Shown in pieces: positions 9,111-17,487 of a stretch of 64,000 nucleotides of DNA (its first letter is position 1; the number at the start of each line of letters is the position of its first letter). The stretch comes from Microbacterium sp. Nx66. Its GTDB lineage: Bacteria; Actinomycetota; Actinomycetes; Actinomycetales; Microbacteriaceae. The notes beneath the pieces are model-generated. The model saw only the letters and a list, made by a program, of their open reading frames with translations. It made no database searches and was not told the origin of the DNA. The translations under genes were made by a program, and so were the position numbers. The stretch spans positions 2,604,001-2,668,000 of the forward strand of contig NZ_LR880474.1 of NCBI RefSeq assembly GCF_904066215.1, written 5' to 3'.

Positions 9111-9138
9111 ACCGAACCTGTCACCAGTTCGTTCCTCA

Positions 9139-10006
9139 CGCCCGTGGGCTGTTCTGGAGCCGTTGATGCCGGTGCCGGTCGGCAGGTCGCGGCCGTGGAC
9201 GGATCATCGTCTCGCGGTCGAGGGCATGGCCTGGAAGTACCGCACGGGGGCGACCTGGCGGGATGTGCCGGAGCGGTTCGGGAAGTGGAACTCGATCTAC
9301 AAGCGGTTCGCGCGGTGGGCCGAGGACGGCACCTGGGAGAGGCTGCTCGCCGAGGTGCAGAAGCAGTCGGACGAGGCCGGCAAGCTCGACTGGGTGGTGT
9401 CGATCGACTCGACGATCGCGCGCGTGCACCAGCATGGCGCGACCCTCAGCCGCGACACAGGGGGCTGTGTCGAATCACAAGAATCCGCGGGAAGAGCCGC
9501 CTGATCACGGGATCGGCCGCTCCCGTGGCGGGTTGACGAGCAAGGTGCATCTCGTCTGCGACGGGCGTGGACGTCCGCTGAGCTGGGTGATCACCGGCGC
9601 GAACATCAACGACACCACGATGATGACCGCCACACTCGAGCAGATCCACGTCCCTCGAGCTGTCGGCCGTCCGAGGCGGCGCCCGGATCGGGTGCTCGCC
9701 AACAAGGGCTACCCGTCGAAGAAGAACAGGGCGTGGCTGCGGGAGCGGAAGATCGCCGCGACGATCCCGGAACGCGACGACCAGATCGCGCACCGCCGCA
9801 GGAAGCCTGGCCGGCCCATCGACTTCGGGGAAGCCCAGCAGGAGCGCTACAAGGGACGCAACGTCGTCGAGCGCTGCTTCAACAAACTCAAGCAATGGCG
9901 CGGCATCGCGATGCGCTCAGACAAGACAGCCCGCTCCTACCGCGCCGCAATCGCTCTCGCCGCCACGCTGATCTGGATCAAGACCGACTTAATCCACACG
10001 CCCTAG
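9139..10006 (+). pseudogene. IS5-type transposase, 5'-truncated with frame change
   Basis: The first codons are gone: the frame opens directly out of the IS3 end as RPWAVLEPLMPVPVGRSRPW. The insertion domain and first catalytic region follow in one frame (WVVSIDSTIARVHQHGA), up to LSRDTGG at about 9465. The rest (AVSNHKNPREEPPDHGIGRS to the stop at 10006) is in another frame. The change falls on AGGGGGC. Members of the IS427 group of IS5 often have two frames joined by slippage, so this change may be programmed. The missing start is real decay. The C-terminus is a close relative of the fragment at 2-388. Confidence 0.8.
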
Positions 10007-10645
10007 ATGCAGATAGAGATTCATCTCTCCGAACTCGTCGACCGCGGACCCGAGAAGTGCGTCGCTAGCGATCAGCAATGATGTGTATGCCTCGACCATG
10101 TCCGCAGTCGACGCGTTGCGCGGAACCGACAGGGCGATGCGCTCGGCTAAAGACATTCGCGACGAAGTTCGATTACGTCCGTCCCCTCCAGAGGGCGGGC
10201 GCGGCCGAGCGGGGATCGTGTACCCCTCGCTGATGCCGAGAAATTCGCGGTTCGAGCTCGCGTAGTCGCGCGCTCTGTCAAAGGCAGCGAAGTTGAACCA
10301 CTCGGTATGCCCGGCGATGTTTGCGGACATCCTGAAGCGCGAGTCGGATAACGCGCGGTGTAGCGTCTCCTCGGTCCACTTGGCTCTCACCTCGCTGCTG
10401 ATGTCGAATACGAGCGACCTCGCAAAATCTGTCTGAGCACGAGGCTGGATCCCGGCCCAGCGCAACCGAGGGTTCGTCGCGAGGCCAACCTTGAACCGCT
10501 CATGCGAGGCGTGTACCAGGAAGTACAGGTGCTGGTTCCGAGCCATGCGGTGCGCCATACCGCGGTCGTCCGCCGCAGGGGACGCTACCGGGGGACGGAA
10601 GGCATCGTCGAACAACGAATCGGTGCGGGTAACGATCGCTGCCAA
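9989..10645 (-). CDS. Possible GIY-YIG/T5orf172-like protein, C-terminus altered by IS5
   Basis: The protein of about 218 residues has a middle region HLYFLVHASHERFKVGLATN followed by RLRWAGIQPRAQTDF and EETLHRALSD...TEWFNF. The pattern of a short beta hairpin, then lysine-valine-glycine, then an arginine-rich helix resembles the T5orf172 branch of GIY-YIG domains, often linked to phage or mobile DNA. This assignment is tentative. The last ten codons (LYLHLGRVD) overlap the end of the IS5-type element, so the native C-terminus has probably been lost. The start is uncertain: TTG at 10645, or ATG at 10558 just before the domain. It lies 45 bases downstream of the integrase and may share its transcript. 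Confidence 0.4.
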   Translation of the reverse strand: MAAIVTRTDSLFDDAFRPPVASPAADDRGMAHRMARNQHLYFLVHASHERFKVGLATNPRLRWAGIQPRAQTDFARSLVFDISSEVRAKWTEETLHRALSDSRFRMSANIAGHTEWFNFAAFDRARDYASSNREFLGISEGYTIPARPRPPSGGDGRNRTSSRMSLAERIALSVPRNASTADMVEAYTSLLIASDALLGSAVDEFGEMNLYLHLGRVD

Positions 10646-10689
10646 TCAGCCTGCGCCACGTACCTCAAGAGTGTGCACCGTGAAGAGCT

Positions 10690-12177
10690 TTACCTCTTCG
10701 TCCATTCCAATGTGACGCTCTCTGCGGCACCGTCGATAGTCGTCACTCGCTTGCCGTGGCCCACCGGGTGGATTCTGACCACCATGAGCGTCTCGACCAG
10801 GAGACGTCGTCGAGCTAGAGTCGCGGCATCCCACCAAGCTCGGACGTCGTCGACAAGAGCCAGCTCAGCCAGCGGATCATTCAGAACAGCGCGCGCTATC
10901 TGGTCGTCGATCGTCTGCAGCTCGCCCGCGATACTCATCAGGCTCTCGTCTGCATCGGTGTCAGTCATCAGCCCGCGCGCGACAAAGCTCGCAATCGACT
11001 GCCGGCGGCGCTTCAACGCTTCGCGTGTCGAGTTCAGCATCGCGACGTCGATTGACTCTGAACGCGGTGCCACCAAGTCAGCCGCGTCCTTCTCCGCGAG
11101 GCGCGCGATGCAGACCTCTGAGACGTACTGGTCGATGATGTCGCCGTTGCGCATGAAGTGACCATTCGGGCACCGATACGCGTGGTAGCGACGCGACGGT
11201 GCCGCGCCGCCGCCACCCTTGCGTGCTGTGGGATGGGTCTCGCCGCTGGCTGAACGGACGGAGCGCGAACATATCGCGCACACAGCGAGCCCGGATAGGA
11301 GCCATTTTCGTGCGGTCCCGCTGTGGTTCGGTCGCACGCCGATCAGGCGTCCACGACTTGCAACTATCTGTTCGCGCTCAATGATGGGTTCCCATGCGCC
11401 CGGCGTGCAGGCCTCAAGGTCGATGGCGGTCGCGTCAAACTCGCCCGTCGGCTGAGCTGGTGGGAGGAGCGCCGCGTACAGCGGGTTCAGCAGGACCCGT
11501 CGAACTGTCGTTGACTGCCAGCGAACGCCTCGACGCGTCAGCCTGTTAGCCTCGCTGAGGTCTCGAGCGATCTGAGCAAGCGGCGCGCCTGCGAGGAACT
11601 CGCGGAAGATCTGTCGAACGTCTGCTGCTTCGGCGTCGTTGACTCTGTACCTCGTGCCGGCAGAATCTCGTTCGATGCTCGGCACCCAGCTGTACCCGTG
11701 CGGGGGCTTGCCTGGCGTGGGATGCCCCGCGAGCCGCCGCCCCACGGCATAGCGAGCAGCTCTCTCCGTCTTGATTCGGACCTCGCGTTCAGCGAGAAGC
11801 ACGAGCTGCTTGAGCATGAAGTCATCGAGCTCAGTGTCGATGCCCTCGCGGATCACGACGACTCGGATGTTGCGGCGCGGCGGTCGTATGTCGAGCACGT
11901 CGACAAGGCTGCGTGTGATGCGGGACGTCTCGGTGACGATCATGGTGTCGAACACGCCAGCGTCAAACGCTTTCAGCATTGCTGACCACGCGGTCTTCGG
12001 TCCTCGCTCCTTGGAGGCGGACGTGTCGTTATCCTGGTGTTCCGAGACGACGCGCCATCCACGGCGCTGCACTTCTGCGCGACAGTCGTCGAGCTGCTGA
12101 GCGATGCCTTGATCTTCGTCAACCGACTGCCTGGCGTAGATGGCAACGCGCGGGGCATGGATGTCTGCAGAGGGCAT
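10690..12177 (-). CDS. Large serine recombinase (integrase)
   Basis: The 495-residue enzyme cuts and rejoins att sites through a serine. The resolvase domain starts RVAIYARQS with the nucleophile at S18, and has ETSRITRSLVDVLD. A recombinase domain follows (GKPPHGYSWVPSI...LSEANRLTRRGVRWQS), then a zinc ribbon with CAICSRSV and a second cysteine/histidine pair in YRCPNGHF, and a coiled-coil-like C-terminal half. I chose the ATG at 12177, with AGGA eight bases upstream. The open frame continues upstream to 12339, but that part encodes a severed pilin (next entry). The gene lies exactly at the junction of the island, as expected for the integrase that inserted it. Confidence 0.92.
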   Translation of the reverse strand: MPSADIHAPRVAIYARQSVDEDQGIAQQLDDCRAEVQRRGWRVVSEHQDNDTSASKERGPKTAWSAMLKAFDAGVFDTMIVTETSRITRSLVDVLDIRPPRRNIRVVVIREGIDTELDDFMLKQLVLLAEREVRIKTERAARYAVGRRLAGHPTPGKPPHGYSWVPSIERDSAGTRYRVNDAEAADVRQIFREFLAGAPLAQIARDLSEANRLTRRGVRWQSTTVRRVLLNPLYAALLPPAQPTGEFDATAIDLEACTPGAWEPIIEREQIVASRGRLIGVRPNHSGTARKWLLSGLAVCAICSRSVRSASGETHPTARKGGGGAAPSRRYHAYRCPNGHFMRNGDIIDQYVSEVCIARLAEKDAADLVAPRSESIDVAMLNSTREALKRRRQSIASFVARGLMTDTDADESLMSIAGELQTIDDQIARAVLNDPLAELALVDDVRAWWDAATLARRRLLVETLMVVRIHPVGHGKRVTTIDGAAESVTLEWTKR

Positions 12178-12199
12178 AGCGCCATCCTGGCAGAGTATG

Positions 12200-12318
12200 C
12201 CTTTGCCGACGACGGCGGCCATCGTGGTGATGGCGTACTCGGCGGTCGCCGCGCCGGTGTCGTCCCCGAAGAGAGCGCGAGCGCGGCGTCGGTTCAGGGT
12301 GGGAAGGGTGTCGTTCAT
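12200..12318 (-). pseudogene. DUF4244 (Flp-like) pilin, 5' fragment cut by the integrative element
   Basis: The fragment encodes MNDTLPTLNRRRARALFGDD followed by TGAATAEYAITTMAAV, the hallmark N-terminus of actinobacterial DUF4244 small pilin-like proteins. After the last valine the sequence changes to integrase leader, removing the rest of the hydrophobic helix. GAGG about nine bases upstream supports the ATG at 12318; a further in-frame ATG at 12339 has none. The gene follows the Tad ATPase and TadB/C genes in the usual order. TadE- and TadG-like genes, which normally follow, are absent from the window. Confidence 0.85.
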
Positions 12319-12356
12319 CTTCGGTACCTCTTTCTTCATCGGTGTGGAGGGGGTCG

Positions 12357-13253
12357 TCAGGTCGGCAGCGGTGTGGCGGCGAACACGCTGAGCAGCAGCG
12401 GTGCCACGCCGAGCAGGAGGAACGCCGGCAGTGTGCAGACGCCGAGCGGAAGCAGCAGGCGCGTGGAGAGCCGAGCAGCGCGAAGACGACCGTGGACCCG
12501 TGCGCGGTGCCGGTCCTGCGCCGCGGTCGCGCGGAGGAGCTCGACGGCGGGGACGCCGGCCGCACGGGAGAGATCGAGCACCTCTTGCACACGGTCGCGT
12601 CCGGCCGCATCGACCACCCTCGTCTCTGCCACCAGTTCGACAGCGCGGTCGATCGGTGCGCCTCCCGCCAACGCCACCCCCACGAGCTCCGCAGCCATCC
12701 CCGGGGTCCCCGGCTGCGGCCGCGCGCGGCGCAGCAGAGCCTGCGTCCAGAGCCGGGCGAGGACGACGAACAGCAGACCGGTGACGACGCAGGCGGCCCC
12801 CAGAGGGTTCCCGACGATGACGCCCCAGGCGTCGAATCCCAGCGCGACGCCGAGCAGCAGACCGGCCAACGGCATCCAGAGCAGCAGGCGCGCCGTGCCC
12901 GCAGGCTCGGCGAGCGCGACCCGCACGTCGTCAGCCGCGGATGCGGCGTCGCGCAGAGCCTCGGCGATCGAGCGCAGCACATCGGCCAGTGGGGCCCCGA
13001 CGGTGGTGGCGATCTCCCACGCCGCCGCCAACTCCGTCCACATCCCGCCCTGCTCCTCGATCGCGGAGATCAACGGCACACCCTTTTCCGTTCGTGCCAG
13101 CACCGCCACGGCCACCGGGTCTCCGGTGCTCGCCAGATGACGCCAGGCGACGAGCGGGACCGCGCCGGCCTGGAGCAGCACGGCGAGCGTCTGCACGGAA
13201 TCGGCGACGTCGGATCCCTGCTCCGCCGACGGTGCGTGCGCGACGAGCCTCAC
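12357..13253 (-). CDS. Type II secretion F / TadB-TadC-like pilus membrane protein
   Basis: This is a protein of about 298 residues with several membrane segments: LLLWMPLAGLLLGVALGFD in the middle, a second just after it, and a C-terminal pair (LLLPLGVCTLPAFLLLGVAP). Two cytoplasmic helical repeats of the GspF type carry the pattern GAPLADVLRSIAEALRDA. It would form the inner membrane platform of the Tad pilus and work with the adjacent ATPase. Start GTG 13253 overlaps the ATPase stop (GTGA); another GTG three bases earlier is equally possible. One protein appears to do the work of both TadB and TadC. Confidence 0.8.
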   Translation of the reverse strand: MRLVAHAPSAEQGSDVADSVQTLAVLLQAGAVPLVAWRHLASTGDPVAVAVLARTEKGVPLISAIEEQGGMWTELAAAWEIATTVGAPLADVLRSIAEALRDAASAADDVRVALAEPAGTARLLLWMPLAGLLLGVALGFDAWGVIVGNPLGAACVVTGLLFVVLARLWTQALLRRARPQPGTPGMAAELVGVALAGGAPIDRAVELVAETRVVDAAGRDRVQEVLDLSRAAGVPAVELLRATAAQDRHRARVHGRLRAARLSTRLLLPLGVCTLPAFLLLGVAPLLLSVFAATPLPT

Positions 13254-14254
13254 CACGGCTGCACCTCCTCGATCGCGAGACGATCCCTCGCCATCACGAG
13301 CCGGCCGGCCTTCGCGAGTCGCCGCGTCCCGCCCGGCGCCCGCTCGAGATGGAGCACCATGGTGAACGCGCTCACAGCCTGACGCCCGAGGGCCACCGCG
13401 TCCATACCGGCGAGCGCTCCCAGCGCCTCCAGCCGCGCCGGCACGTCGGCCAGGCCGCTCGCGTGCAGTGTGCCGGCCCCGCCGTCGTGTCCGGTGTTGA
13501 GAGCAGTGAGGAGTTCTCGTACCTCCTCGCCCCGGCACTCTCCCACCACGAGCCGATCCGGTCGCATCCGCAGGGACTCCCGCACCAGCCGCGCGAGATC
13601 GATCCCACCCGCTCCTTCCAGATTGGCCTGACGCGCCTCCAGCGCCACGTGGTGCGGATGCCGGGGTCTGAGCTCCGCCACGTCTTCGATGGTGACGATC
13701 CGCTCACCGGGTGGGGCGGCGGAAAGGAGCGCCGACAGCAGCGTCGTCTTTCCGGTTCCCGTCCCCCCGGTGAGGAGGAGGTTCGCCCGGTCGCGCACGA
13801 GTCCGCCGAGCCATCGCTGCTGCCGGGCGTCGAAGGCTCCGCGTTCCGCCAGGGCGTCGAGGTCAGCCGCGTGTACGCGTGGAACCCGGATAGAGATGGC
13901 GGTGCCCTGCGCCGCGATAGGGGCCAATGCGGTATGCACGCGCACCCCGGAACCGAGCCGCACATCGACGCACGGCGTCTGGTCATCGAGATGGCGGCCG
14001 CCGAGGGCCACGAGGGCGACGGCGAGCTCACGGACTTCGCGCTCCGTGGCGCGCCAGGACGGCACGCGCTCCGCGCCGCTTCCCCGGTCCACGAACAGCG
14101 TGTCCGCGCCGTTCACGAACAGGTCCGTGACGTCCTCGTCGAGGAAGGCGGCGAGCGGAGCGAACGCCGGCTCGTTCCGGAGCGCCTCCTGCGGGGCGCG
14201 CACCGGATCCGCGGGCCCTGAGGGCCGCGGGTGGATGACGAATCGATCGGGCAT
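13250..14254 (-). CDS. TadA/CpaF-type secretion ATPase
   Basis: This 334-residue VirB11-like ATPase powers assembly of Flp-type pili. The N-terminal domain is followed by the Walker A motif GGTGTGKT at residues 163-170, the Asp box region IVTIEDVAELR, RMRPDRLVVGECRGEE (Walker B) and the His box TGHDGGAGTLHASG. It is the first visible gene of the Tad operon and overlaps the TadB/C-like gene. The downstream pilin is cut by an integrative element, so this machinery may lack its main substrate. Confidence 0.9.
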   Translation of the reverse strand: MPDRFVIHPRPSGPADPVRAPQEALRNEPAFAPLAAFLDEDVTDLFVNGADTLFVDRGSGAERVPSWRATEREVRELAVALVALGGRHLDDQTPCVDVRLGSGVRVHTALAPIAAQGTAISIRVPRVHAADLDALAERGAFDARQQRWLGGLVRDRANLLLTGGTGTGKTTLLSALLSAAPPGERIVTIEDVAELRPRHPHHVALEARQANLEGAGGIDLARLVRESLRMRPDRLVVGECRGEEVRELLTALNTGHDGGAGTLHASGLADVPARLEALGALAGMDAVALGRQAVSAFTMVLHLERAPGGTRRLAKAGRLVMARDRLAIEEVQPW

Positions 14255-14652
14255 ACGGCGACGCTAGGCGGCCTGCGGAGCTCAGCCAGCGGACGTGCGT
14301 GGGCGCTCACAGAGGATGTGCACAACCCCACGGACCGATCCGCAGTGGAGGAGCGGGCGGAGGGCATCGAACCGGAGAGAGCGCTCCCATGAGAAAGGGC
14401 GGCACCTCACGGGGGGAATGAGATGCCGCCCACGGCGGCTCTCGATCGGGGGAATCGGGCGCGCCAGGGCCGGAATGAGATTTCGGCTGTCGTCGAGTGT
14501 ACGCAAGGCGACCGTCCTGACAAAACCCATCCGAGTACCGACTTTCGGCAGTATTCGGCGGTCAGGGGCGGGGATAGATTCGCCCTGACCTGGTCGCACT
14601 CCCCCTGCGGCCATGCCTGCATGACCCGAACGCCGCAAAGGAGCGCCTGCCG
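14255..14652. promoter_or_regulatory. Divergent intergenic region between tad genes and acs
   Basis: No gene is visible in these 398 bases. A hairpin can form from GGGCGGCA (14397-14404) and TGCCGCCC (14424-14431). A second, GGTCAGGGGCG (14560-14570) with CGCCCTGACC (14581-14590) around a ten-base loop, lies about 60 bases before the acs start. Either could be regulatory. A clear -35/-10 pair is not obvious. AAAGGAG before 14653 is the acs ribosome site. Confidence 0.45.
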
Positions 14653-16620
<1,968 letters not shown>

Positions 16621-16638
16621 CGCGAGACCCCGGGTTCA

Positions 16639-16684
16639 CGTCGAGACCCCCTGCTGCAGATGTCTGCAGCAGGGGGTCTCGACG
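16639..16684. terminator. Perfect palindrome between convergent acs and RidA genes
   Basis: Two perfect 22-base arms (starting CGTCGAGACCCCCTGC) are separated by only TG. An outer pair, CGAGACCCCG (about 16623) and CGGGGTCTCG (16691-16700), flanks it. The U-run is weak (GTTT on the plus side), but the position between converging genes suggests a two-way terminator. Confidence 0.7.
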
Positions 16685-16718
16685 TTTGCGCGGGGTCTCG
16701 GCGGGCCGGGCGCGGGGA

Positions 16719-17177
16719 CTACGCGAGGCGGAACGTGACCTCGACCTCGACGGGGCTGCCGAGCGGAAGCTCCGCGACACCGACAGCAGCGCGAGCGTGC
16801 CGTCCCTCCTCGCCGAAGATCTCGCCGAGCACCTCGCTCGCGCCGTTGATGACGGCAGGCTGTCCGGTGAAGCCCTCCGCAGAGCCGACGAAGCCGCCGA
16901 CGCGGACCACACCGGCGATCCGATCCACACCGCCCGCGACATCGGCGGCCGCGGCGAGCGCGTTCAGGGCGCACGTCCTGGCGTACGCCTTCGCGTCCTC
17001 GGCGGAGACCTCCGCGCCGACCTTGCCGGTCGCGGGGAGGGCGCCGTCGACGAAGGGGAGCTGGCCCGACGTGTAGACGAGTCCGCCGTGCACGACCGCC
17101 GGCACGTAGGCGGCGACCGGAGCGGCGACGGCGGGCAGCTCGATGCCGAGCTCGGAGAGACGGGCGGCGACACTCAT
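16719..17177 (-). CDS. RidA family protein (YjgF/YER057c/UK114-like)
   Basis: The 152-residue protein has the RidA-like fold signature GGLVYTSGQLPFVDG near residue 32. In the family, RidA members hydrolyse reactive enamine/imine intermediates from PLP enzymes. This one belongs to a longer branch with VGGFVGSAEGFTGQPAVING and ends PLGSPVEVEVTFRLA. The conserved arginine of deaminase-active members is not obvious, so activity is uncertain. Its ATG overlaps the stop of the DUF4177 gene, so the two are translationally coupled. Confidence 0.85.
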   Translation of the reverse strand: MSVAARLSELGIELPAVAAPVAAYVPAVVHGGLVYTSGQLPFVDGALPATGKVGAEVSAEDAKAYARTCALNALAAAADVAGGVDRIAGVVRVGGFVGSAEGFTGQPAVINGASEVLGEIFGEEGRHARAAVGVAELPLGSPVEVEVTFRLA

Positions 17178-17398
17178 GCCTGGCCTCCCTCGAACTGGCG
17201 CGAGGCCTCGGCGGCGGCGGCGAGACCGGCGTTGGCCGAGCCGTCCGTCGTCACGGGGCGCTTGAAGTAGGCGACCAGACCGCCTTCGGGACCCTGCACC
17301 ACCTGGACGAGCTCCCAGCCCTGCTTGCCCCAGTTGTTGAGGATGGCCGCGGTGTTGTGGATCAGCAGCGGCGTGGTGAGGTACTCCCACGTGGTCAT
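17174..17398 (-). CDS. DUF4177 small protein
   Basis: This 74-residue protein begins MTTWEYLTTPLLIHNTAA and contains NNWGKQGWELVQVVQGPEGG, the WExV/GWELV pattern of DUF4177. The function is unknown. In actinobacteria it commonly precedes the RidA-like gene as here, so the pair is probably one transcript with a shared role. Confidence 0.85.
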   Translation of the reverse strand: MTTWEYLTTPLLIHNTAAILNNWGKQGWELVQVVQGPEGGLVAYFKRPVTTDGSANAGLAAAAEASRQFEGGQA

Positions 17399-17474
17399 GG
17401 CACTCCTGTCGATCAGGGCGCGTCCAGGGCAGACCGGGCCGCGCTCATCAAAGCCGGTATTCAGGGAACTCCCC

Positions 17475-17487
17475 TACGATCAAGCGT
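17475..17487 (+). promoter_or_regulatory. -10 element of the PBP gene, suggesting a leaderless transcript
   Basis: TACGAT at 17475-17480 is a good -10 box. Transcription would then begin at or next to the ATG at 17488. No ribosome-binding sequence lies before the ATG, so translation is probably leaderless, which is common in actinobacteria. No clear -35 is seen. Confidence 0.55.

Larger units (their letters stand above)
7870..9138 (+). mobile_element. IS3-family insertion sequence
   Basis: This 1269-bp element has TG...CA ends and inverted repeats matching 17 of 20 bases (left TGGGGAACGGATTGGTGACA). The similarity may extend five bases further out on each side (GGGCG/CGCCC). It holds overlapping orfA and orfB. 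No matching target duplication is visible: the left neighbour is a broken ISL3 element and the right neighbour a broken IS5-type element. That suggests it landed in, or recombined between, older insertion sequences. Confidence 0.8.

Noticed and set aside
9455..9480. Firm claim of programmed frameshifting in the IS5-type element
   Set aside because: The AGGGGGC tract fits slippage, but the required shift is +1/-2 and the element is already broken, so decay or error is as likely.
12178..12339. Taking the whole 549-residue frame as a single integrase gene
   Set aside because: The first 40-odd residues are a pilin N-terminus, and the recombinase domain and its own ribosome site start at 12177.
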